From the NCBI RefSeq assembly GCF_049243985.1, contig NC_135384.1, forward strand, positions 13,388,501 to 13,452,500: a DNA stretch of 64,000 bases. The letters are read 5' to 3'. The DNA is from Paroedura picta (lineage: Eukaryota; Chordata; Lepidosauria; Squamata; Gekkonidae). The notes below the pieces were generated by a model that saw only the letters and a program-made list of their open reading frames with translations, had not been told where the DNA came from and ran no database searches. Positions 44,799 through 55,729 of the stretch are shown one piece after another (positions within the stretch are counted from its first letter, which is position 1; each line of letters starts with the position of its first letter). Both the position numbers and the translations under genes were made by a program.

Positions 44799-44831
44799 AT
44801 GATTTCCAGTCATGGTAAGAAACCAAAGTGA
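44799..44831 (+). promoter_or_regulatory. Overlapping upstream ORF (10 codons)
   Basis: An ATG in a weak context (C at -3) lies 13 nt before the receptor start, in another frame. It runs MISSHGKKPK and stops inside the receptor coding region. It is downstream of the predicted acceptor CTCCTTTCCATAG, so it would be in the mature mRNA. Confidence 0.6.
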
Positions 44832-45732
44832 GGAAGGCTTCTTTTCTCTCCTTGGCCTTTCTAATGATCTTCAGTTCCAGATTCTCCTCTTCATCCAGTT
44901 CTTGTTAATTTATCTGTTAACAGTAGTGGCGAATGGTATGATCATGCTGGCTGTAAAGTCCAACCCTAATCTTCAGAACCCCATGTACTTCTTCCTGAGT
45001 CATCTCTCTTTCCTGGATATCTGTTATTCTTCTGTCACACTCCCAAAGATGCTAGAGACCACCATTGCCAAGCAGAAGACTATATCTGTCAATGGATGCT
45101 TTGCTCAGGCATTTTTCATTATGCTTTCAGCTAGCACAGAGGTTTCCATCCTCTCATCAATGGCTTATGACAGGTACTGTGCCATATGCAAGCCACTGCA
45201 TTACATGAATATTGTGAATATAGCATTCATTTGGAAGTTAGTGGCTTCTTCATGGACAATTGGATTCTTCTATTCACTTGCAAACACTGTGCCACTGTTA
45301 AGGTTAGAATTCTGTGGGTCAAATGTCATACAGCACTTCAGTTGTGAGCTCCCATCTATCATTTCTTTGTCTTGCTCAGACACATCCTTTAATCAAATAT
45401 TGTTCTTTATGTCTGCTGGCATAGTTGGTACAGCCTGCTTTTTTTTCACTATGGGCTCCTACGTTCATATCATTTCGACCATCCTAAGGATCAACTCCAG
45501 AGAGGGGAGGCAGAAAGCTTTCTCGACCTGCAGCTCCCACCTCATTGTCGTCATTCTATTCTATGGGACAAGTTCCTTTCGCTATCTTAGACCAAGTTCA
45601 GTATCATCAGTGGTTTGGGATGAAATACTTTCCATACAGTATAGCATCCTCACACCATTACTGAACCCCATCATCTACAGCTTACCCAACAAGGAGATGA
45701 AGGCATCATTTAAGAAGATATTAAAATTTTGA
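44812..45732 (+). CDS. Olfactory receptor, OR8S-like, array copy A
   Basis: An intact 306-codon odorant receptor. Landmarks are the sequon NQS at residue 4, AN at 40-41 in place of GN, QNPMYFFLSHLSFLDICYSS from 55 (the usual HTP is QNP), Cys96, MAYDRYCAICKPLHY from 117, QHFSCELPSIISLSCSDTS in loop 2, KAFSTCSSHLIVV at TM6, and LNPIIYSLPNKEMKASF at TM7 with Pro where Arg is usual. The start ATG is followed by GTAAGA, so ATG|GTAAGA also resembles a splice donor. Upstream is a good acceptor (TTTTCTCCTTTCCATAG). It is very close to copies B and D, and its C-terminal quarter matches B rather than C and D. Confidence 0.95.
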   Translation: MVRNQSEEGFFSLLGLSNDLQFQILLFIQFLLIYLLTVVANGMIMLAVKSNPNLQNPMYFFLSHLSFLDICYSSVTLPKMLETTIAKQKTISVNGCFAQAFFIMLSASTEVSILSSMAYDRYCAICKPLHYMNIVNIAFIWKLVASSWTIGFFYSLANTVPLLRLEFCGSNVIQHFSCELPSIISLSCSDTSFNQILFFMSAGIVGTACFFFTMGSYVHIISTILRINSREGRQKAFSTCSSHLIVVILFYGTSSFRYLRPSSVSSVVWDEILSIQYSILTPLLNPIIYSLPNKEMKASFKKILKF

Positions 45733-45939
45733 AATTATGGGACATTTCAAAAAATATGTCTTTATCCAATGTACTACTCATCCACATTTCTTCTTGATTA
45801 AGTGTAACCTAGACTTATTAGATAGAACTGATGTATTCGGTTATATCTCTTGCCCACATTTCCCCATTTCTGAACATTGTACCAGCCACAGCTGGGGCAC
45901 AGTTAGCAAAGGGTTTTAGAGTTATCTATAAATTTGTTG

Positions 45940-46022
45940 CTCACCAGAGCCAGCATTGTCTAGTGATCAAAGGAATCAGACTAGGAGCTAGAAATCCCAG
46001 GTTTGAATCCCTAATCTGCCTT
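45940..46022 (+). mobile_element. tRNA-SINE head fragment
   Basis: GAGCCAGCATTGTCTAGTG...CCCAGGTTTGAATCCC (A- and B-box-like). The duplicate is at 50036-50114 in unit B, and a shorter relative lies at 46300-46365. Confidence 0.6.
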
Positions 46023-46489
46023 AATGTATAATCAAAATAATCTTAATGAAAAATTATAACGAATACATAAATTGTCTTACCTTCCTCATCTTACCTATTC
46101 ATGATGGTTGGTAAGACATTTAATTTCTTCATTATAATTCTGGGGCATTTCAAAAACTAAGTGTCTGTACTCTGCATCCACCTTCTTGATTCTGTATAAA
46201 TTTAGTTCACAAAGTAGAACTGATACTCCTTAGCCATTTCTGAACATTGTATCAGCCACAGTAGAATTAGCAGGAGTTTTCTGCATATTTATTTCTCACC
46301 AGAACCATTATGGTGTAGACTAGGAGCTGGAAGTCCCAGGTTTGAATCCTCAATCTGCCTATTGTACTATCAAAATAATTTAAATTAAAATATGGTCGAG
46401 GCAAAAAATTTTTTATTCTTTATTAATTTCCATTAAGAGATTTTCAATAGTACATTCCAAATATATATGTATATAACATTATTATTACC

Positions 46490-46785
46490 CTTATATAGGG
46501 GCAGTTAGATGTAATTTGGTTGAGACTAGGCACAACCCACAGCGACTGAAGGGCCCTTGCTCCTCTGCATCCCAGAACTCTACCAGAGTGCTCTGGACCT
46601 CTTTGAACTGTTGCATTGTTTACACTGTTTATATTGTTACAACTATCAGTGATTAATACTATTGTACGGTTATTCATATGTTATAGATTGTTTCATGTAT
46701 TGTTCATATGTTCCATGTAAACCGTCCTGAGCCTCCAGGGAGGGTGGTAAAGAAATATAATAAATACATAAATGAATAAATTTTA
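46490..46785 (+). mobile_element. L2 LINE 3'UTR
   Basis: Ends GTAAACCGTCCTGAGCCTCC...GGTGGTAAAGAAATATAATAA. The duplicate copy is at 50575-50875. Confidence 0.8.
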
Positions 46786-47770
46786 TAATCTTACATATTT
46801 ATATGTGAGCATAAAAATCAAGGATCAAAACCCATGAACTTTTAGTGTCACCATTTAGCTACATGGAAGAAAATGCACATGTGAATATAGATATTTCTTC
46901 CCAGGAAGGTTTTTAAAAAATGTTATTGTATTTTCATGTGTTTTTAATTAAAATATACATTTGCATTCTATATATCTTCATGGAGGGATGTTATTAGGTC
47001 CCACTAACAATGAGCAAAAATATAGAACCACACATTGCAGTTTTATATGTTCTACCCATCAAGAAAATAAATTAAAAAGCAGCATTGAAATCTTAACATG
47101 TGTAGGCATGTAATCTATTTAAATTGCATCCTCTCTCTTTTAACAATGATATAATTGTCTAGGCTGGAAGAAGTTTGGCTGATGGTTGGCAATGGAATCT
47201 TAACATGATGATTGTTTTGATGATCCTTCCCTTTAAAATCTATATTTGATTTAGACCAATTTTGTAATATACTTTGGTCACATGCAGTACACATTTACTA
47301 CTACTATTACTGCTACTACTATTAGATCCTTTGCAACAGCAGAAGCATTTTTGTTAATGTCACCTTGACAGCAGCAACAAGATTAGTATTAGATTAGTAT
47401 TAGATGGGTTCCACCTTTAAGGCAACACAGTCACTTTAGACCAAGGATGCCCAACCAGGGGCATCCCGCAGGAGCAGGCCTGCAGGGAAGCCTCCCCCTG
47501 CAGTGGAGGCAGTTGGTCAGTGGGCCAACCAGAAGGTGCGGTTTACAGATAATTAAGATTAATTTTCTTCACTAAGACTAGCTTTCCACCACATAAAGAA
47601 CTCTTTCTTCCATTTTACTGCTTCCATTACTTTGTTTATCATGCAGGGCTTTTAGAAATATCTGTTCATGCCTTTCCCAACCCATATTATAAATTTTATC
47701 TGAACTTCCAGAATCGTAGTTTTAAATAGTCCCCAAACTTTCCAAAGTGCCTCCTAACTTTTCTTTCCAG
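46786..47770. other. Spacer of unit A, no gene
   Basis: Shared with 50876-51995 of unit B. It lacks the stretch of about 120 bp present in B at 51612-51745 (deletion in A or insertion in B). A short TACTACTAT run lies near 47300. Confidence 0.6.
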
Positions 47771-48889
47771 CATGGAATACATGGTTTTCTAGGTTCTCTC
47801 ACACCGTGAATTGTAGTTTTCTGTTCTGTTTCCCGTGGGAATAATTAAGAATTCCAGGCAGGCTTTTAAATGTATCTGCAAAGCTGATCTGGGATCCTCA
47901 TAATCAGTAGTAGTCCCCAATGAAACAAATTGCTGGATAAATACATTTATGAGGACTCATTCTTGTTACAGTCTACAGAACTATGTGGGAACTCATTCCC
48001 CTTGCAAGCTACAGAAAGCTATTTCATTACTAGCAGAACTTGTACTATCAGAAGTTGTACTTGTAGAAGATATAGAAGACTCAAATGAACACAAGGAAGT
48101 AACATGCCTCATTCTCAGTTTATGAGGCAAAAATTGGAGTCCTTCAAGAGAAATGGATTGCAATCCTTAAAGGAGTGAGCACAGTCAGTAAGTCTGCTTA
48201 TGTTTACTGTAATGACTGAGGAATTACTAAAGGGTACATGAGAGATGCCGCTTTTAATATTGACTTCAGGGTTGAAGAAGGATTGGGGAGACCACGGTGC
48301 AAATCACCACTCTGAAAAGTATGTTAGACTGCACACTTCTTCTCTGACTTACTTAACTTTTAGAAATGTTTGGGAGGGGAAAGGGCATTGGACATTTCCC
48401 TGAGCACCTTGATCAAAGTATGGGATAAAGGTGTAATATGTAGCTAAAGTGGCACCTTCTTTATTTTTCAGCAAAACTGTAAACAGTGCATGCTATTTCA
48501 AAGAAAGAACAGAACTTGCATGATCATTGTAATGTATGTTTTATGCTGTTAAATGATGACAGAATAGCTTTGTATCATGTTCTAACAATAAAATCAAAAA
48601 GATTGGTTTGCAATATTCTGGAATGTATAAACATTATCACGGGCATGTAGAAAGCAATGAAACACAAGCTTTTAAACTCCCCTACACTACCATGTGTTGA
48701 TTCCCAGCAATCTCTAGATCTCTGAGGAACTTGCTAGGAAACACAATTGGTTTTTGAAGGTTGTTTTCAACTTTTAAAAAATTCTATGGATGTTTGCCAA
48801 ATTGATCATTCTACAAAAAAAAAAAGTTCTTCTGTTATATTCAGAGGGATACTTTTCATATAGGCTGTTTTCTCCTTTCCATAGGTCTC

Positions 48890-48922
48890 ATGATTGCCAG
48901 TCATGGTAAGAAACCAAAGTGA
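48890..48922 (+). promoter_or_regulatory. Overlapping upstream ORF (10 codons)
   Basis: Same position and frame relation as in copy A. Product MIASHGKKPK, ending inside the receptor coding region. Confidence 0.6.
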
Positions 48923-49823
48923 GCAGGACTTCTTTTCTCTCCTTGGCCTTTCCACTGATCTTCAGCTCCAGATTCTCCTCTTCATTACATTCTTGTTAAT
49001 TTATCTGTCAATAATAGTGGCAAATGGTATGATCATGCTGGCTGTAAAGTCCAACCCTAATCTTCAGAACCCCATGTACTTCTTCTTGAGTCATCTCTCT
49101 TTCCTGGATATCTGTTATTCTTCTGTCACACTCCCAAAGATGCTAGAGACCACCATTGCCAAGCAGAAGATTATATCTGTCAATGGATGCTTTGCTCAGT
49201 CATTTTTCATTATGCTTTCATCTAGCACAGAGGTTTTCATACTCTCATCAATGGCTTATGACAGGTACTGTGCCATATGCAAGCCACTGCATTATATGAA
49301 CATTGTGAATATAGCATTCATTTGGAAGTTAGTGGCTTCTTCATGGACAATTGGATTCTTATATTCACTTGCAAACTCTGTACCATTGTTACGGTTAGAA
49401 TTCTGTGGGTCAAATGTCATACAGCACTTCTGTTGTGAGCTCCCATCTATCATTTCTTTGTCTTGCTCAGACACATCCTTTAATCAAATGTTGTTCTTTA
49501 TATCTGCTGGCACAGTCGCTATAGCCTGCTTTTTTTTCACTATGGGCTCCTACGTTCATATCATTTCGACCATCCTACGGATCAACTCCAGAGAGGGGAG
49601 GCAGAAAGCTTTCTCGACCTGCAGCTCCCACCTCATTGTCGTCATTCTATTCTATGGGACATGTTCCTTTCGCTATCTTAGACCAAGTTCAGTATCATCA
49701 GTGGTTTGGGATAAAATACTTTCCATACAGTATAGCATCCTCACACCATTACTGAACCCCATCATCTACAGCTTACCCAACAAGGAGATGAAGGCATCAT
49801 TTAAGAAGATATTAAAATTTTGA
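48903..49823 (+). CDS. Olfactory receptor, OR8S-like, array copy B
   Basis: An intact 306-codon receptor, nearly the same as copy A. The start is the ATG at 48903; the frame is open nine bases further upstream, but through a TTG, not an ATG. Landmarks are NQS at 4, AN at 40-41, QNPMYFF from 55, Cys96, MAYDRYCAICKPLHY, QHFCCELPSIISLSCSDTS (S to C beside the loop 2 cysteine, adding a possible extra Cys), KAFSTCSSHLIVV, and LNPIIYSLPNKEMKASF with Pro for Arg as in copy A. It is downstream of the acceptor CTCCTTTCCATAG. Few differences from A are visible, concentrated in TM1, TM5 and loop 2, where ligand choice is usually set. Confidence 0.95.
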   Translation: MVRNQSEQDFFSLLGLSTDLQLQILLFITFLLIYLSIIVANGMIMLAVKSNPNLQNPMYFFLSHLSFLDICYSSVTLPKMLETTIAKQKIISVNGCFAQSFFIMLSSSTEVFILSSMAYDRYCAICKPLHYMNIVNIAFIWKLVASSWTIGFLYSLANSVPLLRLEFCGSNVIQHFCCELPSIISLSCSDTSFNQMLFFISAGTVAIACFFFTMGSYVHIISTILRINSREGRQKAFSTCSSHLIVVILFYGTCSFRYLRPSSVSSVVWDKILSIQYSILTPLLNPIIYSLPNKEMKASFKKILKF

Positions 49824-50574
49824 AATTCTGGAACATTTAAAAAAATAGGTCTCTATCGAATGTACTACTCATCCACATTTCTTCTTGATTAAGTATAACC
49901 TAGCCTTATTAGATAGAACTGATATATTCGGTTATATCTCTTGCCCACATTTCCCCCTTTCTGAACATTGTACCAGCCACACCTGGGGCACAATAAGCAA
50001 AGGTTTTTAGCGTTAACTGTACATTTATTGCTCACCAGAGCCAGCATGGTCTAGTAGTCAAAGGATTCAGACTAGGAGCTAGAAATCCCAGGTTTAAATC
50101 CCTAATCTGCCTTAATGTATAATCAAAGTAATCTTAATGAAAAATTATAACGAATACATAAATGGTCTTACCTACCTCATCTTACCTATTCATGATGGTT
50201 GGAAAGACATTTAATTTATTTATTATAATTCTGGGGCATTTCAAAAACTAAGTGGCTGTACTCTGCATCCACCTTCTTGATTCTGTATAAATTTAGTTCA
50301 CAAAGTAGAACTGATACTCCTTAGCCATTTCTGAACATTGTATCAACCACAGTAGAATTAGCAGGAGTTTTCTGCATATTTATTTCTTACCAGAACCATT
50401 ATGGTGTAGACTAGGAGCTGGAAGTCCCAGGTTTGAATCCTCAATCTGCCTATTGTACTATCAAAATAATTTAAATTAAAATGTGGTTGTGGAAAAAAAA
50501 CTTTTTATTCTTTATTAATTTCCATTAAGAGCTTTTCAATAGTACATTGCAAATATATATGTATATAAAATTAT

Positions 50575-50875
50575 TATTACCTTTATATAGGGGCAGTTAG
50601 ATGTAATTTGGTTGAGACTAGACACAACCAACAGCGACTGAAGGGCCCTTGCTCCTCTGCATCCCAGAACTCTACCAGAGTGCTCTGGACCTCTTTGAGC
50701 TGTTGCATTGTTTACACTGTTTATATTGTTACAACTATCAGTGATTAATATTATTGTACAGTTATTCATATGTTATGGATTGTTTCATGTATTGTTCATA
50801 TGATCCATGTAAACTGTCCTGAGCCTCCGGGGAGGGCGGTATATAAATATAATAAATACTTAAATAAATGTTATA
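50575..50875 (+). mobile_element. L2 LINE 3'UTR (unit B copy)
   Basis: The paralog of 46490-46785. Ends GTAAACTGTCCTGAGCCTCC...GGCGGTATATAAATATAATAA. Confidence 0.8.
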
Positions 50876-51822
50876 ATCTTACATATTTATATGTGAGCAT
50901 AAAAATCAAGGAACAAAAAACATGAACTTTTAGTGTCACCATTTAGCTACATGGAAGAAAATGCACATGTGAATATAGATATTTCTTCCCAGGAAGGTTT
51001 TTAAAAAATGTTATTGTATTTTCATGTGTTTTTAATTAAAATATACATTTGCATTCTATATATCTTCATGGAGGGATATTATTAGGTCCTACTAACAATG
51101 AGCAAAAATTTAGAACCCCACATTGCAGATTTATATGTTCTACCCATCAAGAAAATAAATTAAAAAGCAGAGTCGAAATCTTAAAATGTGTAGGCATGCA
51201 ATCTTTTTTAATTGCCTCCTCTCTCTTTTAACAATGATATAATTGTCTAGGCTGGAAGAAGTTTGGCTGATGGTTGGCAATGGAATCTTAACATGATGAT
51301 TGTTTTGATGATCCTTCCCTTTAAAATCTATATTTGATTTAGATCAATTTTGTAATATACTTTGGTCACATGCAGTACACATGTACTACTACTATTGCTG
51401 CTACTACTACTAGGTCCTTTGCAACAGCAGAAGCATTTTGGTTAATGTCACCTTGATAGCAGCAACAAGATTAGTATTAAATGGGTGCCACCTTTAAGGT
51501 AACACAGTCACTTTAGATCAAGGATGCCCAACCAGGGGCATCCCGCAGGAGCAGGCCTGCAGGGAAGCCTCCCCCTGCAGTGGAGGCAGTCGGACAATGG
51601 GCCAATTGGAAGGTGCGTTGTACCTTCTGATTGGCCCCTTCAATTGTCAGTCCAGACCAAGAGGCCAATGGCCCCTGTTTTCTATCCCAGACATGGCCCA
51701 CCCCCCCTTAGCCAGCCAATTATTTATACCGCTCCCTGAGCATTTTACAGATTAATAAAATTAATTTTCCTCACTAAGACTAACTTTCCACCACATAAAG
51801 AACTCTTTCTTCCACTTTACTG

Positions 51823-51860
51823 CTTCCTATTGAGTCATCTCTCTTTTCTGGATATCTGTT
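51823..51860 (+). other. Templated insertion of OR coding sequence
   Basis: Copy B's spacer holds a 38-bp segment matching the PMYFLLSHLSFLDICY region of the copy C receptor (near 54776-54812) with about one mismatch. It includes TTCCTATTGAGT, where only copy C has that codon choice. Unit A has ATTACTT at this place (47630s). Confidence 0.75.
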
Positions 51861-51984
51861 TATCATTCAGGGCTTTTAGAAATATCTATTCATGCCTTTC
51901 CCAACCCATATTATAAATTTTATCAGAACTTCCATAATCGTAGTTTTAAATAGTCCCGAAACTTCCCAAAGGCCCTCCTTACTT

Positions 51985-52240
51985 TTCTTTCCAGTTTCTT
52001 ATTCAGAAGCCCTCTTCTAAAATTATATATGGTGGTGGTGATCTTTTAAGCCATTTCTTATTTACATAAATGCTAAACTTAATAGTATTATGGTCACTGT
52101 TCCCAAAAGGTGTGATCATGTTTAAATTTCTCACCAGGTCCTGAGTATTGCTTAGGACCAAGCCCATGATTTCCTCCCCCTACTAGCTGGTTATCTTGAA
52201 TATGTTGTTCAGTTTTGTTTACTAGTTTTATTTAGTGATT
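51985..52240 (-). mobile_element. Old CR1-type LINE segment
   Basis: GCTAAACTTAATAGTATTATGG...TCTCACCAGGTCCTGAGTAT matches 39910-40000. Antisense and diverged. Confidence 0.5.
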
Positions 52241-53575
52241 GTTACTCCGTGGTGTATACTGTAGTATTAACCCAGCCTTGAAGGAGAGCCTTTAGCTCAA
52301 CTGAAAATACAATTGCCAACATCCAGTTTGGGTATTCCTGGTGATGCATGGGCTGAAGCATGGACAGGACAGGGTATGTTGAGCAGCAAGGTACAATGTC
52401 ATAAAATTTGTGCTCTGGATTAGCCATTTTCCTGAGAAGGAGACAGCTTGTTAGAACTCACAGAGCTGAGTGGCAGTCATGATCAGCTGTAATGAGGGAT
52501 TCTTCTCCTTTTAAACACTCTGGCCCAGCCTGCCAAGGTAGCTGTCATGATCAGCTGTAGTATGGAAGAGGGCTCTCCACCTTTCAAAGTCAAGGTTTGC
52601 CTGTGAAGTTGGGGGCGTGCATAATTAATGTCCAAAAGCTTCCTGGCATGGGCAGGACTCTGCCTGTAGTGTTTGGAACATTCAACACGTCATCAGAAGG
52701 ATGCACAGTCATTTATATTGTATAGATAGATATAAGGATTTCTGCCCCCTTTGTGCCTCACTGGATGTCCTTCAAACATGCAAAGGGAGATTGGCACTTC
52801 TTGGTGACTAAAAAAGTTCAAGGTACGGAAGGACAGAAAAGGGAAAGGTTCTGATATTTATACTAAGAGCTTTGGCACTGGATAGCTTTAATTTAGAAAT
52901 TGATTGAATGTGTCTAATAACAATGTTTTGAGATCCTTTTCTGTTTGGTAAATGTTTTTCCCCCCTGCATGTAACTGTAGTTTTAAAATATCCAGATAAT
53001 TAATAGTGGCTTCTCCCCCTCTCATCCCCCATCCTTTCTTCTGCATGCTTAATTCCTAGGGGATTGCATCATACTTCTCTCTGTAGAAAAGTATTTAACA
53101 CTATAACACTTAGTTATCCTGATATGAACACACAACACACTCTGCTTAAATCCAGGGGAGATACGTAACTGAAAAAAACATTTAAAATATATTAAGTATA
53201 AAATTGTTGATTTTATTAGGAAGTCACTAGAAAACGAATCCTTTTTATTATGTTATACAATAGGTTACTGGAGTCAGCCCTTTTAAAAAAATCCTTATTT
53301 ATGCACAAAAATATATAACGTTTAGTGGGCATACAAGGGACTTCCACTTGAACCTGGCACCAGGATATGATGCCATCAGCTGCGACCACAGCAAGTACTA
53401 TCTGTTCAGAAGATGGACATCTACATTCAGTACTGAAGCAAAAACCGTGGTATTTTTGTATCCATCTTCTATTTTTATGCTGAACCTAGTTCAAACTATG
53501 TAGTAGCAATCGATCTGTGATTGTGTTCTGGATGGAGTATGGTCTGTCGTATGCACTGGATTCAGGAGGGTTGGA
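52241..53575. other. Spacer between units B and C
   Basis: No gene or named repeat seen. A GTCATGATCAGCTGTA phrase occurs twice near 52475-52560. Confidence 0.4.
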
Positions 53576-54130
53576 CTGAAATGCTAAGCTAAGGGAACAT
53601 TTCTTCTTTGAGTCCGGAAACTCAAACTGCATGGTTTTCTAGATTCTCTCATACCATAAAATGCAGTGTTTTGTATCTGCAAATCTGATCTGGGATCTTC
53701 ATGATCAATAGTAGTCATCTATGAAACAAGTTGCTGGATATCCCTTTATAAATGAATTTATGAGAAATTATTCTTTTGACAGTCTACAGAAATATGTGGG
53801 GACTCATTCTTGTTTCCATATTACTGAAAGTTATTTCATTACTAGTAGAAGATGTATTTGCAGAAGACTCAAATTAATACAAAGAAATAACATTTCTATT
53901 TTCTCAGCTCGTCATGCAAAAATCAGAATCCTTCAAGAAAAATGGATTGCAGTCCTTAAAGGAGTAAGCACGGGCAATGAATCTAGTCATGTTTATTATA
54001 ATAGCTGAGGAATAATGAAAGGGTATGTGAGAGCTACAGTTGTTTATACTTACTTCATTGTTGAAATAGGATTGGGGAGACCACAGAGCATATCCCCAGT
54101 CTATCAAGTAGATTACTGCATGACCTTACA

Positions 54131-54200
54131 TTTGGGTGGGTAGCCGTGTTGGTCTGAACTAAATTTGAGTCCAATGGCATTTTTAAGACCAACATTTCTT
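54131..54200 (-). mobile_element. Penelope-like tail, antisense fragment
   Basis: GGGTAGCCGTGTTGGTCTGA...GAGTCCAATGGCATTTTTAAG, specific to unit C. Confidence 0.55.
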
Positions 54201-54585
54201 CTAAATTATGTAGATGTTTTGCCTTACTGAGTACCTCCATGTTAATCACGTAGCTGTAATTTTGCAGTATTGCAGCATTGTTATGGTGATGCATTTAACC
54301 ATGAAACACTGTAGGTTTTTGTCCCCCTAGACTAACATAGTGCATTGATTCCCAGCAAGCTCAAGATCTCTGAGCAACTTGCTAGGAACCACAAATCATT
54401 TTTAAGACTATTTTGCATTTCTACTAAATTATGAGGAGGTTTTGGCTTACTACCTCCATGTTAATTGTACAGTTGCAAATTACGTGAAAATGGATGACAA
54501 ATATATCACACGACAAAAAATGTTCTACTGTTATATTCAGAGGGATACTTTTCATATAGGCTGTTTTCTCCTTTCCATAGGTCTC

Positions 54586-54654
54586 ATGATTGCCAATCAT
54601 GGTAAGAAACCACAGCGAGGAGGGCTTCTTTTTTCTCCTTGGCCTTTCCACTGA
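54586..54654 (+). promoter_or_regulatory. Overlapping upstream ORF (22 codons)
   Basis: Same start as in the other copies. A CAG CGA change in place of AAG TGA extends it to MIANHGKKPQRGGLLFSPWP plus two residues before the stop. Confidence 0.6.
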
Positions 54655-55519
54655 TCTTCAGCTCCAGATTCTCCTCTTCATCCAGTTCTTATTAATTTAT
54701 CTGTTAACAGTAGTGGCAAATGGTATGATCATGCTGGCTGTAAAATCCAACCCTAATCTTCAGAACCCCATGTACTTCCTATTGAGTCATCTCTCTTTCC
54801 TGGATATCTGTTATTCTTCTGTCACGCTCCCCAAGATGCTAGAGACCACCATTGCCAAGCAGAAGACTATATCTGTCAGTGGATGCTTTGCTCAAGCATT
54901 CTTTATTATGTTTTCAGCCACTGCAGAGGTTTTCATACTCTCATCAATGGCTTACGACAGGTACTGTGCCATATGCAGACCATTGCATTACATGAACAAC
55001 ATGAATATAGCATTCACTTGGAAACTAGTGACTACTTCATGGACAATTGGATTGCTGCAAGGTCTTACAAACACTGTGCCATTGATAAGGTTAGAATTCT
55101 GTGGGTCAAACATCATACAACACTTCAGTTGTGAGCTCCCTTCTATCATTTCATTGTCTTGCTCAGACACATCCTTTAATCAAATGTTGTTCTTCATATG
55201 TACATGCATACTTAGTATAACCTCCCTTTTCTTCACTGTGATCTCTTACATTCATATCATTTCTACCATCCTGAGGATCAGATCCACAGAGGGGAGGCAG
55301 AAAGCTTTCTCGACCTGCAGCTCCCACCTTATTGTAGTGATTCTTTTCTATGGGACAGGTTTCTTCCGCTACCTTAGACCAAGCTCAGCATCATCAGTGA
55401 TTTGGGATGAAATAGTTTCCATACAGTACAGCATCCTCACACCTTTTCTAAACCCCATCATCTACAGCTTGCAAAACAAGGAGATGAAGGCATCATTTAA
55501 GAAGATATTAAAATGGTGA
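54599..55519 (+). CDS. Olfactory receptor, OR8S-like, array copy C
   Basis: An intact 306-codon receptor and the most distinct of the four. Landmarks are NHS at residue 4, AN at 40-41, QNPMYFLLSHLSFLDICYSS, Cys96, MAYDRYCAICRPLHYMNNM, a divergent TM4 to loop 2 (TTSWTIGLLQGLTNTVPLI), QHFSCELPSIISLSCSDTS, a divergent TM5 (FFICTCILSITSLFFTVISY), KAFSTCSSHLIVV, and LNPIIYSLQNKEMKASF (Gln for Arg). The start ATG has A at -3 and GTAAGA after it, and is preceded by the same CTCCTTTCCATAG acceptor. Its 3' quarter is nearly shared with copy D. An antisense LTR-like fossil follows its 3' flank. Confidence 0.95.
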   Translation: MVRNHSEEGFFFLLGLSTDLQLQILLFIQFLLIYLLTVVANGMIMLAVKSNPNLQNPMYFLLSHLSFLDICYSSVTLPKMLETTIAKQKTISVSGCFAQAFFIMFSATAEVFILSSMAYDRYCAICRPLHYMNNMNIAFTWKLVTTSWTIGLLQGLTNTVPLIRLEFCGSNIIQHFSCELPSIISLSCSDTSFNQMLFFICTCILSITSLFFTVISYIHIISTILRIRSTEGRQKAFSTCSSHLIVVILFYGTGFFRYLRPSSASSVIWDEIVSIQYSILTPFLNPIIYSLQNKEMKASFKKILKW

Positions 55520-55729
55520 TATTCTGGGATATTTCAAAACAATATGTGTCTGTCCACTATACTCTTCATTCACATTTCTTCTTGATTTTTTATAAGTTAA
55601 TTTTATTTCCAAAATTGAACTGCTGTATCAGGAAATATCTCTTGTCCCTCCCTCCTCATTTCTGAACAATGTACCAGCCACAGTCAAGTAACAAGTAGTA
55701 GTTTTCAGAGTCTTCTGTATATTTGACAC

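Larger units (their letters stand above)
41405..47770 (+). repeat. Segmental duplication unit A
   Basis: The 41405-45500 part matches unit D (56449-62270) and the 42949-47770 part matches unit B (47771-51995), apart from later insertions. It contains the first of the four tandem ORs (44812-45732). The join to unit B is at 47770/47771. Confidence 0.85.
47771..51995 (+). repeat. Segmental duplication unit B
   Basis: A direct tandem copy of 42949-47770. It begins at CATGGAATACATGG, joined to CTTTTCTTTCCAG of unit A, and lacks the two CR1-type insertions of unit A. Confidence 0.88.

Noticed and set aside
53576-54598. Possible extra OR remnant upstream of array copy C
   Set aside because: No OR motif in any frame. 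The sequence is the shared unit leader.
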